A stretch of 64,000 bases of DNA. It comes from Ectocarpus siliculosus (Eukaryota > Sar > Phaeophyceae > Ectocarpales > Ectocarpaceae). The translations under genes were made by a program, and so were the position numbers. The stretch is taken from positions 67,135 through 131,134 of the forward strand of contig FN648340.1 of assembly GCA_000310025.1 (NCBI GenBank), written 5' to 3'. Positions within the stretch are counted from its first letter, which is position 1; the number at the start of each line of letters is the position of its first letter. A model generated the notes under the pieces. It was given only the letters and a program-made list of their open reading frames with translations. It was not told the origin of the DNA and made no database searches. Below, piece by piece: positions 24,101 to 34,387 of this stretch.

Positions 24101-25627
24101 GACGCTGTGGATGCTCCTTGCAGTCACTTTGGATGCTCCTTGCAGTCGCTTTGGGTACCCTTGCAGTCGCTCGCTGCTTTTCATGCTTCTTGCAGTCGCT
24201 TTTTGATGCTCCTTGTAGTCGCTCGTTGCTTTGCATACTCCTTGTAGTCGCTTGCTCGCTGCGTTGTGTATTCCGTTGGTCGGCCAATTTTGGTGCTTTC
24301 GCATGCGTTGAACCGCCGGTGAGCTGGTGATTGATTGTTGATGTTTTGGACGGAATTCCGCAAGTGCTGGCCGGGGCTGTCGCCGTGAGTGGCGACGCAA
24401 AATGGTACGGAATACACGGGGGGGGGGGGACGAAGACGGTCCCTCGGGATGTTCAACTTCATGCCAGACTTGGCAGAATATCGAACTTTGTTGTCTGCTG
24501 CGAGGTAGCTGTATGGTCGATGCAGTTTCCTGGAAGAAAGAGCACAAGAAGAGTCAAGATTGCAGCCTTGCTTCGTGCTCCCTGCTGTGCTAGTCTAGGT
24601 TGCATATGCATATGATACTGTTTACATCCCGTTGACCGAATTTAAACCCCTGCTCCATGACGAAGGGTATGCTAAAATCATACATGCTTTTTCGAAATGC
24701 TCTCGACGAGGTTGTTCCAACTCTGCTCTCACTGCTGTTTCTGCTGCAGAGTGGTCGAGCTTCGAAAATCGGCCCAGCGGGTGCGAAGTCTCATGCGACC
24801 TACTCCAGCAGTAGTTGAGGCGCTTGCTTAACGCCCAACGGCACCATCATTGATTTTTTTTGTCTTGCTGTGCTGGAGCATGTCCAAGCGCCTCGAGGGG
24901 AGGGGAATGAAGTGCAACGAAGTGGACGCGGTGATTGTCTTAAAGAATCCCACAGAGATATTTTGTCATGAATTGTCGTTCTCACAACCCCGTGTACCCA
25001 CCCACGCTCCTCTGCGTTCCCCCCGGACTGCTGCCTGCTCCCTTTTGAAAAACGACACGATGACTGGTGGTCTACTAATAGCTACACCCGTGTGATCTAG
25101 GGGTGCGCTTTTGCATCGACCCCGACAGTGGAGCGGCTATCTTCAACTCCAAGAAGTGCAAGAGCTGCGACCCTTGCTACATCGGCGATCTGTACGTGCG
25201 TCCCCTCTCTCGCAAGCTCAGCGTCTGAGCGAGCGAGCGAGCGAGATAAATGAACGAGGTAAATGGTGTGCGTTGTGATGGGCACAAGGGATCGGAACCG
25301 TCTCCAGCTAGCTCAACGTCCGAGAGAGAGAGAGAGAGAAGAGAGAAGAGAGCGAGATATGGTGTGCTTTGTGATGGGCACAAGAAATCGGAATCAGTCG
25401 TCTGGGTGCGAAGGCGGTCTGTGTGTCGTGCGTAGCAGCGAGCCAGCCAAGGGTATACAGGAGCATGCTGTGTGGATTCTCCGCCCGCGACCACGGCCCA
25501 GGGGAGAAGAGTGCTGGGGGGGTCGTCACTGTCTGCGCGTGCCCCCCCCCTAGCCGTGGAACACGAAGCAGAGCTGAAGACGTATGTAACGCTGGCAAGA
25601 GAAATCGACCGACCATGCCTGGAGAAG
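21102..25627 (+). CDS. DUSP-domain protein resembling the USP48 C-terminal half (5' partial, 3' uncertain)
   Basis: Exons 21102-21363, 21825-22028, 22789-22919, 23772-23988 and 25082-25191 join with consistent phases. A sixth, 25554-25627 (VEHEAELKTYVTLAREIDRP), fits only if exon 5 ends at a weaker donor (25199). DUSP domains are modules in ubiquitin-specific proteases. Exon 1 has YYLSKSWAGNLRRYVE and DVNADIMCQH; exon 2 has VDKRVWRELVLFFP and CSECRGLCANE. A second module begins in exon 3 (PGIYHLLPRYWL), continues with WRAYVRDP and CEVVTPEEWDAL in exon 4, and ends with GVRFCID and CKSCDPCYIG in exon 5. This order matches the region after the catalytic domain in USP48. No Cys-box or His-box of a USP domain was found upstream on this strand, and the spacer to the F-box gene is only 709 bp. 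The first exon(s) and the true C-terminus (a UBL domain in USP48) were not found. Confidence 0.8.
21485..21608 (-). repeat. SINE-like tRNA-related repeat, copy 1
   Basis: Read on the minus strand it gives CATGCCGTAGTCGTTGGACC, CCTCGCATCCCTGCAAAGCC, GGGACGGAGCACGCCGGG and TTCACCGGACCAGGCTC, closely matching the copy at 44056-44165. It has an internal duplication of the CCATTGGCC word. It lies in the first intron of the DUSP gene. Confidence 0.75.
21693..21800 (-). repeat. SINE-like tRNA-related repeat, copy 2
   Basis: Minus strand: CATGCCGTAGTCGTTAGACC, CCTGACCTCGCATCCC, AAAGCCGGGACGGAGCACGC. It is about 100 bp downstream of copy 1 in the same intron. Confidence 0.7.
24013..24262 (+). repeat. 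Intronic minisatellite of acceptor-like units
   Basis: About eleven imperfect units of 22-24 bp, typically GATGCTCCTTGCAGTCGCTT, begin 25 bp after the donor of the 23772-23988 exon of the DUSP gene. Nearly every unit contains CTCCTTGCAG or CTTCTTGCAG, which resembles a 3' splice site. Confidence 0.9.
24752..24800 (+). repeat. Foldback-family repeat copy
   Basis: GTGGTCGAGCTTCGAAAATC followed by GGCCCAGCGGGTGCGAAGTC, the same unit as at 5297-5362. Intronic in the DUSP gene. Confidence 0.7.
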
Positions 25628-28600
25628 GTAGGCGCAGGTCTAGGCGTCCACCTCCTGCTGTGCTTGTGAGCAGTGATACGTGGGCGCTTGGAGAGGTTTT
25701 GTCGGAAGGTTCGGGATGGATGCCATCGATCGTTCGATAGCGTTCGAATAGCGCGATCGCTTATTTGGCTCCTGGATCTTTAATCTTGTAGTTTGGCTCG
25801 AAACGAACGCAGGGGTTCAGACCGAAGTAGCGTTGGCAGGGAAGGTGGCAGAAATCCTGTTGAAATGTGTTTATGTATATTTCTGAGATATGCTTGTAGT
25901 TGGGGATAGGATAGGGCTAGGCAGGGTGGTGTGCAGCGAGGTACCGCAAGGGCTTGTTGGCGACTCACTCCCGCGTTCAATCAAGTGTTCTAGCGAGATT
26001 GATGGCAGTTTGTTATACATGAGATGAGACAGACCTATGAGCACAGCCGTGCACCACCGTCTCCTCGCGGAGTATCATAACTCTGCATGGAGGCACGAAT
26101 TTGTGTTTTGTCGATCGGAACGCCACGAACGACGTTCTTTTTTTTTGTTTTATTGATATGTTCATGTGCTTGGTTGTTGGCACTGCTGTCGTCTTATGTT
26201 GAGCAATCTTTGCATCTCAATTGTCGTTGCCAATTGTCGTTGTCTTTGGCGAAGGCCTGTCCATCGTGCTTCTTGTTGAAACGCCCAACGGGGGGGGGAG
26301 GAATGTTGTTGGACTGTCGCATTGCATGGAGTTGCACGAAGCAAGAAGAGCCACGCGTGAGGCGGTATTTAGTTACACATCCAGTAGGATAGGCTCGTGT
26401 TTGGGCAGACAAGTTAGTGTATTAGACGGGAGAGGTGTTTGGGCGCAAGAGGTTAGGGTTGGTGCGGGGCAGGAGAGTATCGTTGACGGTATTTATCGAC
26501 CGGGCTACATAACGATGGTGTGTGTACATGGATCTGGAGGTCATTGGAAACAAGGGTGGGAGTGATTGCGGAGGGGGCGTACTTTTTTTTTTTGCGTGCC
26601 TTTCCGGTTAGACCAGGGAGGGATGCGCGTTAGAATGGGTAGATATGTGGTACGGACACTCCTCTGTGGCGTGACCCTTGGAAAGTATTGAACTCCGCAG
26701 AGGTGTTACTGTTGCTGTTGTCGTTGTGTCGCCCAATCTATTCTGTTCTGGCGGCAGTTCACCTTCGGTATATGTTTGATGCACCGGACGGGGGTCACAC
26801 ATAGGAGGAAGGATAACGTTGTTTTTCGTCACATTTCCTCTTGCGGTGCCTCCCCTCAGTTGTTGAAGCGAAAACGGCTCGCATGGTAGGTGCTGGGGAA
26901 GTGGGGGGGGGAGATGTTGAGGAATGTTATGGCCGTTGTGTTCAGACGGCAATGTTTTTTTTTGGCTACAATTCCCGTCTAGACTAGCTAGCGTACAAAA
27001 TTTGTCGGTTCGTCGCTGCTCAGCTTTGTTCCCGTGGCGACACAAGAGGTTAAGATTTTGCTTGCGTTGGTGAGTGAGGTTGGTTTCAGGGCTTTGGTGC
27101 GCTTGCTTGTGCTACATGTAGGTTTGGTTAGGCGGCAAGCACCTTGATTTACCACCAGTACCGTGGCACGGCAATGATACACTTTCCGTGAGAAACGCTG
27201 TTAGGTGCCTAGTAACTACGGTGGAGATATATCGTGTATGTAGCTGCTGCCTCTTTGTAAATTTTGAGGGTAGAGGTGGTATAGCACGTGGCGAGATAGT
27301 AATCACGCACAGGGAGAGAAAGCAGGGGATGGAGTGGATGGAGACAAAAGATGTCGTCGCAATGGTTCTAGTGGGCGGCAAAGAAGCCCTGTCGAAAGTC
27401 GTCATTCTATGGTAATATAAACTTTATTAATTCAAGAGGAACGCAAGATACCGCGTTGTAGGTACTCGGATGATGGGAAACCCTCTTGCCACCATGCTGG
27501 CGTTTTTACGTTTTATCCAGGAGGCGTTTTGGGGGAGGGGGCGGTGCCATAGCAACGTAGGAAATACGGATTGCAGGGGGGAAGGCCAGGCTTGCTTGTG
27601 TTCCAAGCAGTTCTGCTTGGTTCCCCAACAATACTGCTCCGCATCCACAAGCGTTTTGGGGTGAAATCTTGGTCGCGTATGACGGAAGTAAAAAAAGTGC
27701 TTTGGTTAGGGTAAAGAGGCACTACAAAATTTGCGATTGGGACGCTCGGTAGGTAATTTTTTTTGTTGGCGTTCATCTTGGTGGTGTTGGCGGCCAAAAC
27801 CGCTTCCGGAAGAGGCGTGTTTATTTTGAAACGTCAATACGAAACGTAACTTTAATAGTCAACCTTCAAGGTTAAGGTATGCACCTCTCTCATCTCTCTT
27901 GTGGTGGTTGTGACACGTTCGTTCCCATGGTCCAAACGAATCTTGGAAGCAACCAGCGTTGCCACTCCTGAGAGAGAGCTAAAAAGGCGCGAGCAAGCAT
28001 CATAATGATCCTGGCGTCTGCTGTGCTTTTCTTGGCGAGGAGAGTACGTAGCTTTGGAAGCACCACCAAGCATGTGGATGTAGAGGATGGAGGAGTCATA
28101 CGACTGTTTTGGAGTCGAAAGCTGCTTGCCAGCATACCACTTCAAGCACAACACACACGAACGAACGTGGAGGAACGATTGACAACTTGCTTGGTGGCTG
28201 AGTTACCAGTTCGACTTTCTTCCCGCCATCTACGAGGGAAGGCGCGGTGGGAGCTGCATCGTTCTCGCGACGCAAGAAACTGAAAGCAGGCAACGCTGGA
28301 GGAACGTGGGAAAAAAAATGACGTCGTGGCCTCACCCCGAAGCTGGTGCATCCAAGCAATGTCCCGAACCGTTTTTGTTTTTCTTGTCTCTGACGTCTCA
28401 CGTCCAGAATAGATGATGGGGATGACACCGCACAGCTTAGCAACATAAATCACGTTTGCTTGTTTTGAGCCTAATCACGTATACCACCTGTTCCCTCGTC
28501 GAAGCCGAAGTCCCTGTCGGGTGCGGTAGTGCGTGACAAAATAAACGGCGCCCATGAGTAGGCTAAGCCTTGAGCAGCTATGTACTAATATTACTAGGTT

Positions 28601-29717
28601 ACGGGGTACCAAGAAGGTAGGGACCGTGAGCGGGGGAGGGGGAACCAACCTCGCAACGTCTGTTTCATCACGTGTATTCACCAGCCACCATTGAATGGTG
28701 CTTACTGCATGCATTGTCTTCGCAGCGGGGGGGGGGGTACGTGTACGTGTCCACACCCTTCCCTTTGTTTGGCATGCATTGCCGCACATCAGCCAAACTT
28801 GAAGTTTTCCGGCCCGGCGACAAGCGTCCAAGCCGCTCAACTGCTTTCGGCCATTTTTTCGGTGACTCCACGACGCATATACCTCCATCCGTACATGAAA
28901 GGTGTTTCTTTCAGGAGAACGATTTCCCGAGCCTCACGTACGACAACACCGCCATAGTCTTTCCAAAACACTTTCTTTCGCCTAGGTCACACTGTACTTA
29001 ATTTGCGGTTTCTCAAACACCGCCTGAGGACGAGGGGCTTGCATACCCTTCTGAGTAAGACACAAATTTGGGAGCGTGCGTTTTTCAACCACTTCTTACA
29101 TGCAAGACAATTTAATTCTCACATGCAAAAGACTAACGAAGGAACCCTCACTTCTTCATGGATTCATGGAAAACGTTTATCGATTGTTTTTGGATCGATA
29201 TCCCCGCCTGCTACGGCCTGGTGCGGAAGCGTGGCCAACGAACACAAGACACAGATAAAAATTGCGTACATAATGAGAGATCTCAACAGTAAACAGCAAA
29301 GAATCACCGACACATACTCACAGAACGGTTCGACGCATACCTGCAAAAAACTCTTCCTATTTCATGAACATCTATAACACCTCGTGTTTCGACAAAACAT
29401 CACGATCAACACACCAACGTAATCTAGCAAAAATAGCGTAAGACGGGCTGTTTCTTCCCCCATCCGTCCACCCGCGGGCGGACCAGCTACATAGCTTGGG
29501 CTCCAAAATCCAACACAAACGTGATACCTATTTAACAATTAGCGCCTCTGGAGTGGGCTCAATAAAGCAAATCAGTCTTGTCATCAAGGTGCGATGCAAG
29601 ATGACAGTAAAGCATGTGTTGGTGCGAATCAGCTGCCAGCTGCCGTCTCCCAAGCCCGAACAGCTCACACTCGAAGTCATCACCATTAGGAGTACTATGC
29701 TATCATTTATTTTTCAA
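25628..29717. other. About 4.1 kb without a supportable gene
   Basis: The sequence is AT-richer with many homopolymers and short T or A runs. Open frames on both strands are short, codon-biased like noncoding DNA and lack recognisable motifs. Any remaining 3' exons of the DUSP gene (for example a ubiquitin-like domain) would have to be here, but I could not find them. The 27.85-28.15 kb segment has overlapping open frames on the minus strand with no family signal. Confidence 0.6.
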
Positions 29718-32697
29718 TCACGACGGTCGCCTCTTGAGGAGGCCGTGTTGGCCGCAAGCCGCCGCCGCCGCCGCCGTCGCCAGGAGCACGCCGCCCATCA
29801 GGTACAGCTCCGGCCTACCGCTGCGGAGGCGTTTGCCGCAGGCCTTCACCATCGTAGAGGACGATTGCCGCTGGTAGTCGCACCAGTCCAGCACGCTCAG
29901 GGCTCGCTCAGAAGCCGACGATCCCAGCCTCTTCACTAAGCCCACGACTCGGTACTGCCGTGTTTTTTTTTTTTTTCAGCGAACGGTTGTTGTGGGGAGA
30001 ATGTTGGGTTCGGGCGGAAACACGGGCGGGGTCGTTGATGGGGGGTGAGGGAGAGCCAACCGTGCTTTCTTTGACGCCATACTGCTTCGAAGGGCCCCAC
30101 GAAAAAGCGAAGGGGATGGCAACAAGAAATTTTGCGCACACAGACACACGGCAAACACCGGTCTAAATAGACCAGGCCAACAAAGCTAACCAACCGTCGA
30201 TTGCTGTATATCCACCAGACTGGAAGAGACCTTTTCCAGTAACTCTGTCTTGTGAAAAACCTTCGTCCTGTGTCTCTTGCAACCGCAGCAAAACCGGCGA
30301 CACGATTGCGGCAGGGGCTAGGCTGTGGCCGGGCTCGTAGGCATTATTAACCTACCCCATACTCTTGGACGAAAATGTTTCGGGCAGCACGGCTGTGATT
30401 TGATGAAGGACCCGAGACCCTCCTGACGTGTTGCTACTGATCCTCGTACAACACGGGGAAATTAGCTCTCTGCGTGCAACAGGTCTAAGAACAGCAGTTA
30501 CGTTGTGATCTCTCTCGTGTGACTGACTGAATTTTCGTGTGAGAGGATGATTCAATTAATGTGCGTGGAGTGGGTAAAGCTTGAAAACATGAAAAAAAAC
30601 TCTACGGTAGTCCAACGATAGCAAGAAAAAGAGAAGGGCAACGAGCGATTATTACAGCCAAGCAGCGAGCGCGAGAACGAACGCACACCGATGAAAAACG
30701 AGCACAAAAGAATAACGTGGCGTGATGATAATTAACATCGAAGTGGAGCTTGCAACGGTGTTGGCCACAACCCTAATCAAAGCGAAACCCCTCTCAACTC
30801 AAAATAATTCCCCCCGATGCGATGCGATCATGCGTTCTCCGTTTTCTCAAGACAAGAGGTATCTTGCCTCCTTCTCTGGCCTTAACGCACTCAATCAGTC
30901 TCTTGCCTTCCTAGCCTTTCGACTCACAACCGTCCGGACGATTACCTGGCTACCCAAGGCGGCATCAGCAGAAGCCTTTTTCGCGGCCGCGTCCAAGGCT
31001 TGCTGCCTCTCTCTCTCCTTGGCGGCTAACTCCTTCTCCATGTTTGCGAGTTTGACCTGATGAATTTTCGGCCAAACAACACAGCAGCAGACATGGAACG
31101 GTTGGTTGTTCGGTCTCGATCTCTTCCGGTAGCACGAATGTATGTATGTAGACTGCAACATCAATTTCACACCCTCTCGATCTCTAGATCCTCCGGTAGC
31201 ACTAGACTACAACATAAATAAATGCACACCGTATCTCTCTGTATCTCTTTCGATAATACTGTATAAATACATGCACACCTGACTCTCTCGCTCAGTGCAT
31301 TATGTCATGAATGCATGCGGCTTGCTTCATACTTCAAACTGCTTTTCTGAAGCTATTCAGTAGCGGCTACGGTTTAACATAAAGATGTTTAATAGAAAGT
31401 CCGGGTTTAACAGAGGTGAACTGGCTTGGCACGGCCAAAATCAGTTAACAGAAAATTTGTCTTTTTTCTGAGATTTCCTGTTAAATCGAGCTTCTGGAGG
31501 CCGCCGCGTCACGCAGCCAGTGGTTCGTCCAGTGGGTGATTGGGTGGATTTTCTCTTGGATGCTGGAGCATCCGTGGGCTCGTGTTGTAGTTCCACAAGA
31601 GCTGCGAGTAGCAGCACATCTATATTGTAACAAGGCAACAAAACTGCAGAGGCCTGACGCGTGATTTGTTTCCCAACACTTTCTACTAAGAGTGTGATAT
31701 TTCACTTTAATTTTATGTTATACCGTAGCCAAAACGGTTCAACAGAAGTGCCGATATTTCACTTTCTACTGCTGTAGTGCCATTTGGCATGGGGCAGAAA
31801 AGGACAAAAGGACCGCCCATCCGCCCATGCTGGACAGGCAGCGAATGCGGGCCTTGTCAGCGGCGTTCGCCGAGGAGTGGGCCCAACAAACAACCTCAAA
31901 CAGCAGCAGAAACTTCTGTATAGCATACAAGGTACAGCGGTAGACTACACGTGGCATGATTTTTTGACTGGATAAAAACGAAATGCCGTTGAGTTGTGAG
32001 ACACAAGAAAAGGAAAAACACGAAACACAACGACAGATCATGTCTACGACATCTCCGGTACGTTCCAGAACTGCATGTGGAAAAGAAGCCTATGTTCCTC
32101 GTTCCTCATGGCTGTACTACGTAATTAAGCCTTAGCTCGTCTCGCCTCTCCTGTAACAAATACACACGCGCATGCACGTACACTACATTGCCCTGCTCTC
32201 ACATGAAGGCCTGCGCTGAGCGACAGGTTGTGGACGGTGGCGAAGTTGACGACGTTGGTCTTGACGGACACGATCGACCGGGATATCTTTCTACCCAGAG
32301 CGAACCTCGCGATCTTGCCCTTGTTGCACATCGCAGCCACCCTCTTGGCGCCCTCCACGTGCCTCCGCAGCGCCGCCGCGCCTTCCGAGACGCCGGGGCC
32401 GTCAGCGGAGGCCATCGCCCACTGGTTGAGAGCGCCCCTCGTGACCACATCGCACAGCTCGAGCAGCACGGCCAGCTCTTTGCGGTTGCCCTTGGCTGTG
32501 AACACAACCCTCTCCAGAGACAGAAGGGTCTTGCAGACCAGGCCGACCGCTGGCGCCTCTTCGAATACAGCGCACGCTCCGGACACTACCTCGCGGACGT
32601 ACATCGAGACGCTGACATTGCAGGGAGGTTCCGTGCCTCCTGCACGGTCGGCACCAGCACAGAGGTCGTCCGACGCTACGAAAGGGGGAGGTCCCAT
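29718..32697 (-). CDS. HeLo/MLKL N-terminal-like helical protein with coiled coil and hydrophobic tail
   Basis: Three exons with matching phases: 32697-32203, 31056-30946 and 29954-29718 (TGA); 280 aa from the first Met. Residues 28 to about 165 read as an amphipathic helical bundle (YVREVVSGACAVFEEAPAVG, ELAVLLELCDVVTRGALNQW, AALRRHVEGAKRVAAM, KIARFALGRKISRSI). This resembles the N-terminal four-helix domain of MLKL and fungal HeLo proteins, which permeabilise membranes in regulated cell death. Residues 166-202 form a Lys/Glu-rich coiled coil (MEKELAAKERERQQAL). Residues 252-269 are hydrophobic and Ala-rich (YLMGGVLLATAAAAAACG), ending in a basic tail, like a C-terminal anchor. There is no kinase, NB-ARC or repeat domain. 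An upstream first exon cannot be excluded, since the frame stays open upstream of the Met. The fold is inferred from helix pattern, not from an identity I could compute. Confidence 0.75.
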
Positions 32698-34387
32698 CTC
32701 TCGTCCTGCTGCTGTCGCCGGAAGGAGGAGTACCCCAAAAAACCTGGAATAATATGTGTCGGGCAGTTGAGTATCGCTCAGAGCTTATCGATAGCACGGT
32801 AGACTTCGACCTTGTGCGGCACTTGGGGCTGAGAAACGTCGGGTTAGAGCCGTCCTTCAGGGAGTCGGTGGGTGTTGGATACACGAGAAGAGGATTCGAT
32901 AAGGGGGTGGGGGGGGGGAGGAGGGGGTGAGTGGGCGTCTGACCACGGCGCAGCGGACCGTACAGGTGGACAAGAAAAAAAGAAGAACCGAAAGTTTTCT
33001 CATAGGCGTGTTGGTTCGTAGCTATTCGAGTTTTTTTGTCAATGTGTGGCGGAAACACAGAACTGAGCGCAAATCGCACCACCCCGGATTGTGCGAATAC
33101 TCCCTCAAGACCCCAGCCCCGGCCTGGCGTATGCATAGCTGCCGATCAAAAGACGATATCAGAGGAGAATCCGGCAGATGTAGAGAAACAGAGACCCTTG
33201 CGGAGCAACAAAAGCCACGGGGTATCTGCTGACCGTTGTATACATAGCGGCTGATCTCGCTGTGCTGACATGTACACATGTCATGCGGTATTCGGATCTA
33301 GATCCAACAGACGTGCGTCATGCCCAGCGCCACTTACAGCAGGAACACATCGCCACCTAGGGTAAAGACTGAGCAAGACTGCTGTTCGGGGCAACCCTTG
33401 GCAAATGGAGCGCCAACCACACACCTTCTATATCAGCAGTAGTGGTGATCCGTCATTCCTACGAAACTGCTGTTGTACATTCATGATACCACAGGTAGCC
33501 TACTTCAAATGAGGTCCGCAGGCGATCGGCAGCGTTGTGGGGACTTTTCCGTTCTGTTGGCATTGCTTCCCGGTGTAGCGGTGGAAACCCAAATCTTCGT
33601 TTTCTCCCACAACACGGACCCCAGGGTGCGGGCAACGTTGTCGCGTCCTGGGATAGACTCTGATGAGTCTAAACTCAGGATGGGGTCGCCCACACCGTCT
33701 TCGTTATACTCGTCCTCTTCATCATAGTAACAGGACCTGTCCTCGGGACCTCTCTTATCTACGTGCTTTCTGCGTCCTTCCGCACATGATTCCCATCACC
33801 CTCCAGATCAACGGGGCTGGATCCTGTTTGTACGCTGCACTCGTACTCGATGGGCGAGCAGTGCCGGACCCCGCCGCAACCCCGTCGCGTATACAGCGAC
33901 TCTGAAAGCCACGAAGACATAGTCTGGTGGGAAGGATAGACAGCGAAGGCAATGTGTAAATATGCCAACTGCTTTGGCGACCCGCGTGCCCTTTCCTTGC
34001 TCAGCCTGAGCTCCACACACTAAAGCGACTCGCGGAGAGGGCGGGACATTTACCACACTCATTCATTTTGTACATGTCGAACGGTTTCAGCACACAAAAT
34101 TTCGGTATTTTTGCCCCCAAAGCACGGTCGATCACAAAACTTTGCACATGCCGAACGGTTTCATCACACCGTATTTTCCGTTTTTTGGTCCTCAAGTACG
34201 GCCATCCACCGCGCACATGATAAATTGCAACAACACAATGTAGCCCCCCCCCCTTTGACAGACCTCAAAACAACAAAGACAGACAGAGCACCTGTCTACA
34301 AACAAACCATCGCAAAAACTGCACCCGCAGCACCCAACATACGTATGTACACCCTACCCGATATATCATCGTTGCGGACCGAGCGCA
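32698..34387. other. Spacer with ambiguous open segments
   Basis: Between the HeLo-like gene and the lipase gene, both on the minus strand. Two segments look partly coding. At 32850-32788, the minus strand reads PQVPHKVEVYRAIDKL then stop behind an acceptor-like CAG, while the plus strand reads LIDSTVDFDLVRHLGLRNVG before a GTGGGT donor. At 33806-33503, a minus-strand frame holds an acidic run (YDEEDEYNEDG) and ends in a stop. Neither joins in phase to a neighbour I could confirm. A direct repeat of about 70 bp (GTCGAACGGTTTCA and CCGAACGGTTTCA) lies at 34070-34170. Confidence 0.4.

Noticed and set aside
32188-32802. 204-codon open frame on the plus strand.
   Set aside because: Antisense of the HeLo-like exon; the minus frame shows amphipathic helices and in-phase splicing.
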